A stretch of DNA of 64,000 nucleotides from the NCBI GenBank assembly GCA_003255065.1, contig QAOA01001508.1, forward strand, positions 1 to 64,000. The letters run 5' to 3'. Under the pieces are notes generated by a model that worked only from the letters and a program-made list of their open reading frames with translations, had not been told where the DNA came from and searched no databases. Shown here piece by piece: positions 52,900 to 64,000 of the stretch (position 1 is the stretch's first letter; each line of letters begins with the position of its first letter). A program made the translations under genes and the position numbers. Origin of the DNA: Cercis canadensis (Eukaryota; Streptophyta; Magnoliopsida; Fabales; Fabaceae).

Positions 52900-55199
52900 A
52901 AGTGCAACTGATTCCTCCCCAAAATTGTCACTCATGTCTACTGATTGAAGATTTTAACACAAGTTAATTTATATGCCTAATTGGACACCATGGCACAAAA
53001 ATTGGGGAATTCCATTTCCTCCAAGGCTTAAATATTAGCACCTCATTCGCCATTCTAGCACATGCCCAAATTGATTTTCTTTCAATTTCTCTGATTGATT
53101 AACAAATTCATCATCATTCTGTCAATTAAACAGAAATCAGGCAATCATTCTGTCAAGTTTTCAATTACCATAACGTAGCAATTCCATTCTCTTTCCCAAA
53201 ATTGGGCCCCTGCATATATAGTTGGTGAAGACCAAGTTTCCAAGTCTAATAGTGTTGTTCACCAGCTAAAGTCTAGGTAATGGATAGCAATAGCTTACAG
53301 TTGACACTTGAGAGAAGCAAAGTAAAAAAGAAAGAATGTGTTGTCCAATACTTGTCCCCTTGAATGTCCCCACACATAATTCTACTTGTATGGAGCAAAG
53401 CAGTCTCAGATTTGGGCATCCTCACAAGTTAGGCACCTCTCAACGATAACGACCATTCAATTCCCCCCCTAAATGGCTTCCCTTCCTTTTTAGTCACACT
53501 AATGCCCTCTTTCACTCAACCTTTTATGCTATTTACCCGTGTGCACTGCTTCTCTTTTCAGATATCACGCACACGCACTCTCCCTAACCTCCAACAACTC
53601 TATACTCTATATACAATAATACCCTTTACGCCCTAATACTAATACCACTTTAATGCTTGTCATTTTCAATACAATATGTAAAGGCAAAAGAAACAAAAAA
53701 AGAACAAATCTCAGTTGCATCTTTGTGGAACTACCAGTCTTTGATCTACAAAAAGTCTACATGCATCACTATCAAAACTGTGCAAGTAGCTGTGCTTCAT
53801 GCTCCACCCTCCTTATAACCATAAAACCCTATATTCCTTCACTGTCCAGTGTCCACGCACTTTCTTTGTGTACTCACCCACTCTGCCTTCAAACAAATAT
53901 TAAAATATTGTGGGTTTACATCCCATCATGTAAATTCAGTTCTTAAGTATTGCATCTTTGCTTGGTTACAACTTGATTTCTTGACCAAGCTGCTTAATTA
54001 GCAATTAAGATTTTAAACTCTCTATCTTAAGAGACACCTCAATGATTAAGTACTTAATCTTCTATTATAAAAGTTTTGTATTCAAATGGAGCAAAATTTA
54101 GGAAAGGACAAACTACCCTCATTATGTAACCTCTAGTTGATCAAAATCACTTGAAACTTTGTTTATAATTCACATTTTTTTGTATGCAATATGTGGAATG
54201 AAATAAAGAGAACAATCTAATCTAGACTAAAATAGATATTTAAACTTAGTCATTCCTGTGCAAAATCCTGGGCATCTCACTCCCACCCAAGGCTATTCAG
54301 GATTTTTCTAAAGATTCTAATCTCCCTATTGTAATGGCTTTGAAGGAGATTGTAATTCTCAGTTTCTTTATTCTTTTTTTAAACCAAACATAAGAATTAT
54401 TATTCCCACAAAAGAATTGAAGCAATCAGACTGTCACTTATCTCTTCACGTACCAAACATAAATATCTAGATTGTGACACAAGGTATGAATTCTAAAATT
54501 AAATGAATAAGAAATATACATTTTCCACGCCATATGAAACACAATTCTTCTATTGGTTTTTCACATTACAAATCACGGATTAATTTTTATTAAATAATAT
54601 ATTACAGATTTTAATAGTAACCCAGCTTATTTGTTTATCATATTTTAATATCAGTATCACTTATTTTTCTGTATTTTAAGATGACTGCCACGCCACACAA
54701 GATAAACGAAGACGTAGGGTTTATAATAGAGAAACCATCTGTGTATCTTCATGAGTGCCAATTTTTTTTATTTATTTTTTTTCATAAAGTTCAATTTTCT
54801 ATATAAATTATGCGTACAACATGAAAATAATATATCCAGATAAATTATAAATCTTTTTGACATGAAAATGATGAGGAAATTCAACAACCCTATTCACATT
54901 CTGCATATATTGTAACAAGACGTAATACAAACCAAAACAAGTTAATGGTTACTCAATAGTACATCATCAGTACACGCATCCGTTTGAGATTTCTTGCCTT
55001 CCCCATTTATACATTGCAGAAATATTTCAAATCTTCAGCAAAAGCAAATACATCATACACATTACTAAAGGGTTGTAATGTAAGCTACTAATTTCATTTC
55101 CTGATCTTCATCAGATTAAACTTAGAACCAAAATGTCAAACTAAACCAGCCTCTTCCTTCAAGTTTCACCACGCAACTCAAACTGCTTCATTCTTCATC
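52900..55199. other. Spacer and AUX/IAA 3' flank
   Basis: AT-rich with no recognised gene. The plus frame at 53653-53946 has many Cys and Ser but no signal peptide, and it overlaps low-complexity sequence. The AUX/IAA 3' UTR probably occupies about 54900-55199. Confidence 0.5.
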
Positions 55200-57913
55200 T
55201 TAGTGCGAGTTAACTCGTATCTTGTCTTGCTTACTACCAACTGAAAACAAGGACAATGAATTTAAACCCATGATCAAAAAATGGTGGAGGAGAATCAATG
55301 AACAGCTTCTTCTCTATTAAGTTACAAATTAAAACTCACGGGTCAAAGCAGAAAGCTCAGAACTCTTCAACACACGCAGCCTCTTCACTGTTGATACGAA
55401 CATGCTGCCAATCATACAAAAAAAAAAAAACATTTGATACCAATCTTTGTCGCCAATCACTTACACAACAAACAATAGCATAAGAAAAGCCAAATGCAAG
55501 AGTTGCTTAATAGTTTATTTGTATTTTCTTGGAGGAGACAGTGGTAAAAGTTTTTTAATGTGAGAAACAGACATGCCATGGCGTTTAGTGCTTGGAATAC
55601 ATCTACAACAAGGTAACAAAAATTTTAATGATTAATAATTGTCAAGAGATTGGAATCTTTAATTAAATGATTTTGTAATTTTTAGAACGAGCTGTCAACT
55701 TGGTATTGGCTCCCAAATCCAAGTGATGGAATATAATATGATAATATTGCATCAGATCCACAGTGTATAAGATGCTTACTGCCATGGCACATCCCCAACA
55801 AGCATCCTGTCTCCTTCATTATCCTCATAAACAAGAGTATATTCCCCACTTCCATCCAACAAGCCTGTAATCGCTTTCTCCTCTTCTTGCTTGTTCTGAA
55901 TTCCACCAGCAGAGGAATCTCTTTGAGCTGAACACCATTGGGAAAAGACAAAAAATGAATTAGCTTTCATCTCTGCTTAAACTGTCACCAGCACACACAC
56001 ACGGACACAGATAGCCAACTCTAAAAGCCCCCAAAAAACCCAACAAAGTCATCTAAAAGCATATTGAATTCTTAGCCTAAAGGGTCACTTTTTGGAAACC
56101 TTGAATTTAAAAACTTGTTTGGTGAAAATTGATTGACCATAGGCTAAGTTATTTTACTAGAGCAATGTTGACATTTTATACAGGGGAGCATTAAATGTTG
56201 AACATAGCCAACCCCACGCTTACAAGTTACAAGAAGTCATGAATTTAATACCATGCTTACTAATTGGTAAGAGGATATAGTCAAGAAAGGAAATTTTTTG
56301 TCAAAACTCGCTTTCAGTCCAAAACAAACAAAATTACACAAAAAGACACTAATATATCAACTACTAAGGAATAAACAAAGTGATCACTTTGACCACAAGT
56401 GTACAATTATTGAATTAAAGGGCTTTGAAGAAAACCTGCAAGGAGGCCTCTGAAGAGTTCGTCAACAGCAGAAGAGAGTTTTTCATAGCTGTCGTAAGCA
56501 TTGAGATCCACTTTTCTTCCAATTGGGACTCCATCCATATTAATCTTCACAAAAAGGCCTCTAGTGGAGTTTTCAATAGGTTTTTTCCCAGCAACCTTGT
56601 CTGGAACAACATGCTGAGGATGAGACTCGGAAGAAGGTTTAGAAGTGCTGCTGGTTGCTCGGTTCTTCCTAAATGAACGAATTGGAGGCCAACCCACAAC
56701 TGGACCAGGAGCAGTTCTAGTTTTGGAGGGTCCACATAAAATGTTAGCATGCAAATGAACAGTAAAACTAAAAAATTAGGACTATAACGTAAATTTGGAT
56801 TTTGGAGAAAAACAAAAAAAAGGGGCAAAAATATGTCTGTAGCACTTCCACTTTTATTTTTTTTTTCTTTTTTATCTGGAATCAGAGAGAAAAATATACA
56901 CTTTTTACCCCCCGAGGGGCCAAAGAAAATTAAACAGAGAGACAGAGAGAAATAGGGACAGGGTCAGAAACTCACATGCTAATATCAGATTTCAAGGGAA
57001 GACTAGATAACGAAGGCTCATAATAAATGATAGGTAGCCTCAGAAATGAGATGGCGACATCTCTGAAGCATAATTGGCAAGAAAGTATAACAGAACAAAT
57101 ACAGCCAGTAAGGAGAGCGAGTACAAGGGATCAAAGGTTAAGAAATTTCCCTCTTTTTGAATTGGGATTTGCCAATCTGATATTAATATAGAAAGCATAT
57201 GTAACTAATAATCAAAATCTTCAAAATTGATTCTAGATTTCTAGCACTGAAAAGTGAAAGAAGGGTGGGTGAAAAAACTGTTATAAATACTAGATCTATT
57301 ACAAGGTAGAAAACAAGGAACTGTGCCTTGCATGGACCACACAATACCGCAAACAACGTGACTCTGTAGGGTGAATATCCTCTGTCTAAAAGTTCAAAAA
57401 TATACATACAAGGGAGAAAAGCTGATAGTACCTTTTCTGAGAGCTGTTGGGCACAGCTGTATTTGCAGAAGATGGTGAAAATGCTTTCTTCTCTGCATTC
57501 TGCAAGTCTACCACTTTAGGGCAACAGGTTGCTGCTTGTGATGCTTCCTTTCCTATCACAGGCATGCTCTGTGTGCTAGTTTGGAATTGAAGAAATTGTG
57601 AAGCTTTTCCCTGATGCTGATTATGACCCCATGGAGAGGACAAAATAGCCCCAGGTGAGTTTTCAGAGGTAGAAATTTTCTGGGTTTGGCACCCATTGTT
57701 CGTGTTCTTCTGAGTTGTGAAGTAACCAAGAGAAAGAAGAGACTCTTCTCTTTCTCTTTTACCATCATTCATAGACCAGTCTTCACCTGGGGGCCCAAGC
57801 CTAAGCTCAAGTTTCCTCTCCTCTGAGGATTTGCAGCTTCTTCCTTCATATCTGTTCATGAGCCACTCTCTGTCTTTTGGGATCAAATCTAGCAGCTGAG
57901 ACCTTGTATCCAT
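55200..57913 (-). CDS. AUX/IAA transcriptional repressor (IAA26/IAA18-like)
   Basis: Five exons on the minus strand, 57913-57432, 56716-56436, 55927-55780, 55404-55340 and 55240-55200, give 338 residues. AUX/IAA proteins repress auxin-response factors in the nucleus and are destroyed through TIR1/AFB when auxin is present. Domain [11 protein letters not shown] (L35-x-L37-x-L39 EAR motif) recruits TOPLESS. Domain [12 protein letters not shown] (167-176) is the degron, intact. The PB1 region has the basic strand [19 protein letters not shown] and the acidic [36 protein letters not shown] and a C-terminal tail follow. The N-terminal [12 protein letters not shown] and the length point to the IAA18/26 branch. 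Splice joins: AAAAG/GTACTA, CTAG/AACTGC, GCAG/GTTTTC, TTCAG/CTC, GCA/GTAAGC, GCAG/CATG, CCC/GTGAGT, TCAG/TTGG. Confidence 0.95.
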
Positions 57914-58480
57914 TTTTTTGTGCCACTATCGAAAGGAACGATGAAAATCACCTCCTTCCTGCTATCTTTTCACCAGATTCTTTTCGAGGACCTTGAGAAA
58001 CCCCACTGTGACAAATAAGCGAGGAAAAGACTGTCAGAAGAAATAGAGGAAATGAAAGGAGTAGAAGAGATGGAGCTTATGTACCTTGAAGTGTCTAACC
58101 ACAGTTCAAATTAATGAAGAACCACATGTTTTTTGTTGTCATATAGCAGCTTCTTTGGGGTTATGAACAAAGCAAGCTCCTTGTTGGAAAGAACGAATTT
58201 GATATCTCAGAACACTAACCACGAAGCTTTCAGAGGTTAAAACCACTGAGAAACCTTAAACATCAATATTATAACACAGCTCAACAGAAACCCCACCCAG
58301 AGAAAGCAAAACAATAAGAATAAGAGCCCCTCCTAAAAGCAAAGAATGATAGAGGGAGCTATAATAGCATGGGAGTTATCTAGCTTTGCTTTAAAATCTT
58401 TTATTTGCACGCTTAGTGGGTTCTCTCTCTCTCTCTCTCCCTCTCTCCCTCTCTCCCTCTCTTTTTAAGGATAAGAGGGT
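57914..58480 (-). promoter_or_regulatory. AUX/IAA leader and GA/CT-rich upstream region
   Basis: This region above the AUX/IAA start is non-coding. A (CT)n-rich run at about 58423-58462 (GA on the gene strand) lies about 520 bp upstream. GA-repeat tracts of this kind often mark plant promoters or 5' UTRs. A spliced leader is possible. Confidence 0.35.
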
Positions 58481-59209
58481 ATTTTTCAGAAGAGGCAAAA
58501 AAGAGAAACAGAGTGATAAAACCAGAGAGATTCCCCTTGCCCAAGGACCCAAAACAGGAACGGAATTAGAGCATAATGCACGCAACCTGAGCTTCCCCAA
58601 AAATAACGTTAGGTTGCTTAGCACAGGAAGTAAAGCGTGCTGTGCTGACCTCTCCCTAAAGATGCTGCTGCCTTTGAGGCCTGTTTGACAAATACACTGC
58701 CTTGTTAGCTTAGCACACTACCCAAAACATCCCCTTCTTTATCGATTCAGTGAATTGCAATTTTAAATTTAATTTAACATTTGTTTCTCACTAATCACTC
58801 TCTCAAGTTGATTAAATTTTCAATATTTTTTCTCATGGGTCTGAGTCAAGCTAAATTAGTTAGCACTTAAAAGTCCAAACCAAGGAGGGGGACAGTAGCA
58901 CACTCAAGTCGTTGTTGGCACATAAGGCCAAAGTTTTGTTTTTTAATTAGTAATGTTAATGTTTATCTCAAAAGCTTATTAGTTAATTAAAGGGTGAGTT
59001 TAGATAAGAGATAAACATTTTGAGGCTTAATTAAAAACTAAAATATTGGGGTTACTTTTTGAGATGTCAAGAAATTGATGGATGGGATGGCAATGGTTAC
59101 TTTTTTGTTTTTAGTTTATGAAAGAGAAAGAGGGAGAGGATTTGCATGATCCATATTTGCAGGGCTTGGGCAATAAAAACATGCAGATCCCATGATCTTG
59201 TCTGCTCTG

Positions 59210-59241
<32 letters not shown>

Positions 59242-62200
59242 CGTCCACATATCCCCATATAGTAAAGGAGTTGAGATCTCGTGTAGTGCAATTACCTCAT
59301 GTTAAGGTACACATTATGCTCTAATAGCCGTTGATTCATGGTTTTATTATTGGGGATTTGTGTTGTCTACACGTAACCTGACAAAAAGTTGAAGGAGTTT
59401 TTTCTTTTTTCTTTTGTGTTTATTTCTTCAAAATTAAAAAAGTTAACTCCGAAGTCTGAGCTCTGATCCTAACAGCTCAAAGGAGAACCACTTTTGNCAT
59501 TATGCTCTAATAGCCGTTGATTCATGGTTTTATTGTTGGGGATTTGTGTTGTCTACACGTAACCTGACAAAAAGTTGAAGGAGTTTTTTCTCTTTTCTTT
59601 TGTGTTTATTTCTTCAAAATTAAAAAAGTTAACTCCGAAGTCTGAGCTCTGATCCTAACAGCTCAAAGGAGAACCACTTTTGTTGCTTTCCTTTTTTTTC
59701 TCTTATTTTTTTGGGTTATAGTCTTATAGATCATACAACTGTGTTAACACTTAACAGAAAACCAACAAGAGTTTATACAAAATTTCCGGCCTCAAATATG
59801 CTGAATGCATCACCAATATGAATGAAGTCAGGATAACTTTTTCCCCAAAAACAGACAAGGTGAAGAGCTTTTCAGAAAAGAAGAAACAAAAAAAATATAA
59901 ATAATATATTCAGAATCAGCGTTCTGCAAGGCTGTCTCACCCAGTCCGTACACCAATTAACACATTAATTAAATAAATCAAAAGGAAATGTAAAAGACAT
60001 TTCTTAAACCCAAAATGCTTACTGCCTAACCATCAAACATCAAAGTGTGCCCGCAGAACAGAACGTGTAGAATAGAAGATAGTGCTTTTACAAATATAAA
60101 GAAGGAAACTTTTTATTGATAAAGTATCCAATAGTAAATAATTAGAGACAATTTATTTCTTATTTGGTTATTAATATCTAGAGTGTAGACAGGTGTACAC
60201 GTATGTTGCGTGTGACAAGAAGATTGTAGAATTTAAAGTATGTTTGCAGTTTGGATTATATGTTGTAAGAGTGGGGGGAGGTTGGAGGCATTTGTGAAGG
60301 CGTTGATTAATGAAGTATTCACGTGTGCCTATATTTACACTTACGGCACCATGTTTGTTGTTGTTCATTTTTAAATCCACAGGCGACATACACATTTTTC
60401 TTTGACGTAACAACTTTTTTGGTGAGAATCTAAGAAAATATGCACATACATGGCAATCATATATTGTTGCACGTATCTTGGTCTTGATGTCTACTCTTTT
60501 TCTTCTTTTGCCCATAGATGTGAACTCATTCAAATATACTATTTCGGGGATGTGAATTTCTACTGTGTGAGTTTTGTTTGCTAATTCACAGCCTACAGTT
60601 CAATCTTGGAAAGTTTAATAAAATCATATGTAAGTCTAGAAAATACTACCTAAAAGATAATTTGTTTTGGTAATATAGTACCAAAAATTGACAAAGAACA
60701 AACAAATATAACTTTGCGTCCTAAAATTGTTAGATTTTAACCTAAATTCATTGAAATTGATGCCTACTACATTCAACATTAATATTTAAATAAAGCATGT
60801 GCCTCTTTGTATAAAATAATTCATTATGATAATATAAAGAATTATTGAAAAAGACAGATAGTAATTTTTATTTATTAAAATGGTTTAAAATTTTGTTTAA
60901 TTTTAAAACTTAAAATAAACATGTTATAACTTTTAATTATTTTTTATTCTGATTTAGCCTATAAATAATGGAAAACCACAAGACAAGTCCCCCCCAAGTG
61001 AGACAAATTGAACGGGTAACCACGAGGTAAGTGTTGAAATGGAATTAACTAGTAATACGTCCACCTTCATTACACTTGCATAGATGATGAAAATCAAGTT
61101 TACTAAAATTTTAATCTGATAATTAAATGAATATATTCACGAAAATATTTAATATAATATATATATATATATATACTTTTCACACATTTTGAAAAACTGG
61201 AAAAATATAATTTATCTTGTCAAAAGAGAACTTTCATAACTGGTTAAATTGTGACGAAATTGTCACTGTTAAGGTCAAAATGACAAAATAAAAAATAAAT
61301 ATATGAAATATTTATTATTAAAATTATTTGCAAAAATGAATAATTTTTAAATATTTTAATAGATAAAATAAGTTGCCCTGTTTTTATTTTTTAATAAAAT
61401 ATTCTTTAAAAACACTATATTTTAACAAAGTGACGCATTATTAAAGAAAACGTTGTCTTTACTAGTATTTTACAAAAGAACGTGCTACTTTGTCAAAGTA
61501 GCATGTTCTTTTAAGAGAACTCTACATCAAGTTCTTTTCTCCTCTCTTTTTCTTTTTAGTGTTTCTTCTATAACTCTTTTAATAAACACGCTATATTAAT
61601 CTAGCATGTTGTTAGAAGAGATGCTAATAATAATTCAACGTATTTCTCTGTTGTGGATAAGAGATTTGCTATTTCAAAATAGTAAATATTTAAAAAAAAT
61701 ATATTATATCTAAAATAATATGTCTCATTTTATCTGTTATTATTTAATTGAAATATTTGAAACATACTTATTTTTATAAATAATTTTAATAATAATCTAT
61801 TTAAATATTTATTTTTTAATTTAATATTATTGTCATCATTTAGCTGAGTGCTAAATGTTGGCTGAACAAAACAAAAGCACGCGCGAGGATGTTTGTTTGA
61901 TTTTGTTTATTAAGCGAGTGTGTTAAATTAAATGTTAGTAGTGAGTAGGAAGTTGTGGGTGAAGGGAAAGAGAGAGAAAAGAAAAGAAGGGTAACCTCAA
62001 CCTGGGTTGGGTCATGAAATCATGACCGTATAGTACTGTATAAGGATTAAGGAGCTGTGGTCGGCTGCTCTGGCTGGATGCTGGGAAACGCATCCATCTT
62101 ATCTGCCTCCCTTCTAAAAATCACACTTGCAAGTTGCTACTCTTCCGGCCTCCGACCACCCAACATCATCTTCATCAGTTCATTGCCTCTATTGGCTTGG

Positions 62201-62640
62201 GCGTGGTGATCAACGTGTTTACTGTTTACAGCACACCATACTCTATACACATGACACATGTTACCTTTTGTTTTCTCTTTTGGGCTAACTTATTCAAATA
62301 TTTTCCTTATTTGCTACCAAATTTTGATATCTTATTTTAGAAGGACCACCATTTCCATAAGTGTAATTATGTATTAACTCTGGTTTAAATGGAGACATGC
62401 CAATCATTTTGGAGTTTGTGAATAAAATATTGAGTAATTATTCATGTAAGATGGAGACATAAAATTAGATAAATATCAAAACAAAAATGTAAATAAACTT
62501 ATTGCAATTCACCCTCCCGTATCTAATATTCACCCTTTTATTTAGAAATGATCAAAATTTGATGCATTAATAGAAAAAGGAAAAAAGTAAAGAAGAAAAC
62601 AATAATTATACATACAGCTTCCATTTTGTGCCAGAAGAAA
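58481..62640. other. Long AT-rich intergenic spacer
   Basis: No credible gene is present. Contents: a (CT)n microsatellite at about 59217-59242, the N-flanked repeat at 59312-59682 and an (AT)n run at about 61158-61175. The minus frame at 60171-60533 and the plus frame at 62134-62340 have no recognisable domain. Confidence 0.5.
59312..59682. repeat. About 185-bp direct repeat around a single N
   Basis: 59312-59496 and 59498-59682 both start CATTATGCTCTAATAGCC and end AGAACCACTTTTG. They differ at about two sites. The N at 59497 sits between them. Probably two unmerged contig ends. Confidence 0.9.
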
Positions 62641-62716
62641 AGAAAAGAAATGGCATGAAAGGGGAATCTGGAATCTTTTGCCTCTCTCTCTCTGGGACTC
62701 TAACATAGTAACATAC

Positions 62717-63010
62717 ATGGATGTGGTACTTGGCGGAGCAGATTATGAATTGTTACAAGACATAATCCAGCGGGTCAGGTGGTATCGAGATCCGCGCAAG
62801 GGAAAGGATGATTTGGGAGCGTCGATTTGATGGTGCTGAAGGAACAAGTGATGTCGTAAATGTCATATCAAAGAGTGTATTTGGTCGTACTGGTAATGAT
62901 GCTTTGTCCGCTGGGAGAGAGAATTTATTGGGAGTCAGACAAGGCGCACTTACGGCTGCGAGTCTTATCATGGGACTCAGTCTCCTGCTTCAATCCCAGC
63001 CCTCTGATGT
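62717..63010 (+). other. Exon-like open frames, unidentified
   Basis: ATG at 62717 opens 35 codons (MDVVLGGADYELLQDIIQRV..., then WYRDPRKGKDDLG) to a stop at about 62824. From 62808 a second frame reads RFDGAEGTSDVV, SVFGRTGNDALSAGRENLLG, VRQGALTAASLIMGLSLLLQ. The second frame has balanced composition and a hydrophobic helix, unlike its AT-rich surroundings. The two frames overlap, as if one frameshift separates them. I do not recognise the family. It may be a broken gene piece or an exon of a gene extending beyond the window. Confidence 0.3.
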
Positions 63011-63099
63011 TGGTGGACATTTTAACTTGTGTTTCGGATTCTGTAAATTCTCACCACGGATAATCACAGAATGGAATGCCACCAAACAAACCCTTATGC

Positions 63100-64000
63100 A
63101 TGCAATTATTTCAGGCGTATCATGCCAAATCTGCCGGAAATGTTATCAACTCTCCTCTCTCTCTCTCTTGAGTCTCTTGTGTGTTTTATTTTCTTTTCTC
63201 GTTTTCTTTGAATTGTGGTTTTACTTCAAAGTTCAAACAACCAAATTCTACTTCATGCAAATATATATCTTAAGAATCATTGTATTTACCTTGCTTTATT
63301 GCATTGCATATAAAAATAAATTGAACTACAGAATAACTAAAGATAAGAGTGCTTGTGCTTCATTTGTGTGGCGTGGTATGCATAGCAAATTTCTCCCAAA
63401 ATTGCTGCTATCTAATCAGCTACAATTCAACTATTCAAGGATAACTTTGAGTCCATTCGTGATCCCAATAGATAAGGTATCTAGTTTAGGTGTTTGCCTC
63501 AAAAGAAAAAAGGGCCAACGCCAAAACCAACGTAACATACAACTTCAATTTGAATGCCAAAAATTAAACATGGCAGTGGAAACATGTGTTGTACCTTAAT
63601 TACCAAATAAGCACAAAGTTTTGGCAATTTAGCCTGAAGCACTTCAGGTGGTTTTGACCACTGCTTTTGCTTTTTGTGTGTTTGGCTTTTGTTGTTATCT
63701 TTTTGAAAAAAAAAGACCCAACTCCTTTATTTTCTTTCCAAGTTTTTTCAACGGAAAAAACTGTTTAAGTATCAAGATACGTAACCTCTCTTATTTTCCA
63801 TCCCAACAAATCTTAAGTGCTAAAAGCGTCTAGAAGAATTCAAGTTTTGATTTTGGAAAAGGGGGGAAAAAGAAAGTCCCTTATAAATGTTCTAGAAGAA
63901 AAAGGGGCAATTAAAAGGGTTCTTAAGTTAAGTGGTTTTGTCGAAATTATCTCTGAAACTCTAATGCTTTGTGCTTCTCCAAAATCATTGCTTTCACACT
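63100..64000. other. Window end, no recognised gene
   Basis: The plus frame from 62808 stays open to 63599, but after about 63010 its translation is AT-driven and low-information. I see no domain. The rest is AT-rich with poly-A runs. Confidence 0.4.

Noticed and set aside
58391..58688. Frames over the (CT)n tract above the AUX/IAA gene
   Set aside because: Translations are simple-sequence (Leu-Ser or Arg-Glu) products of the microsatellite.
62753..62971. Minus-strand 72-codon frame opposite the unidentified segment
   Set aside because: An in-frame stop lies just upstream and no motif is visible. The plus-strand reading looks more protein-like.

Overview
This window is nuclear DNA from a flowering plant, most likely a woody eudicot (rosid-like). 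It is AT-rich, its genes have GT-AG introns, and it carries a plant L1-type LINE, a nuclear tRNA-Ile and typical angiosperm gene families. The species cannot be named from the sequence alone.

Left third (1-18 kb) is a transposon-rich region. It opens with a decayed LINE (1-4.3 kb). Two inverted copies of a long-TIR element follow (4.3-6.07 kb and 15.78-17.6 kb). Each carries a broken piece of a bHLH transcription factor gene. Between them lie more broken host-gene pieces: a VSP-type acid phosphatase (6.6-7.0 kb), an EF-1alpha segment (9.2-9.4 kb), a UGT88-type glycosyltransferase (12.8-13.5 kb), an LRR receptor kinase (14.1-14.2 kb) and an AP2/ERF domain (15.1-15.2 kb). Several are bracketed by inverted repeats, the architecture of gene-capturing DNA transposons (Pack-MULE-like). 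An open four-exon PIP aquaporin (11.2-12.5 kb) sits among them. It lacks several residues that gate PIP channels.

Right two thirds (19-58 kb) hold ordinary host genes. These are profilin (+, 19.4-21.1 kb), tRNA-Ile(AAT) (-, 23.4 kb), an IQ67-domain protein (-, 26.6-28.4 kb), a nuclear poly(A) polymerase (+, 36.0-40.8 kb), a type-B hexokinase (+, 42.4-46.2 kb), an intact small Cys-rich thionin-like gene with a frameshifted tandem copy (-, 50.7-52.8 kb) and an IAA26/IAA18-like AUX/IAA repressor (-, 55.2-57.9 kb). They look like independent housekeeping and signalling genes with no common pathway. For all of them I worked out splice junctions from reading-frame continuity. MITEs, a hAT-like element with a target-site duplication, and microsatellites fill the spaces.

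The assembly contains eight single N bases. Four lie exactly between near-identical direct repeats of about 175-290 bp, which suggests unmerged contig ends rather than real duplications.
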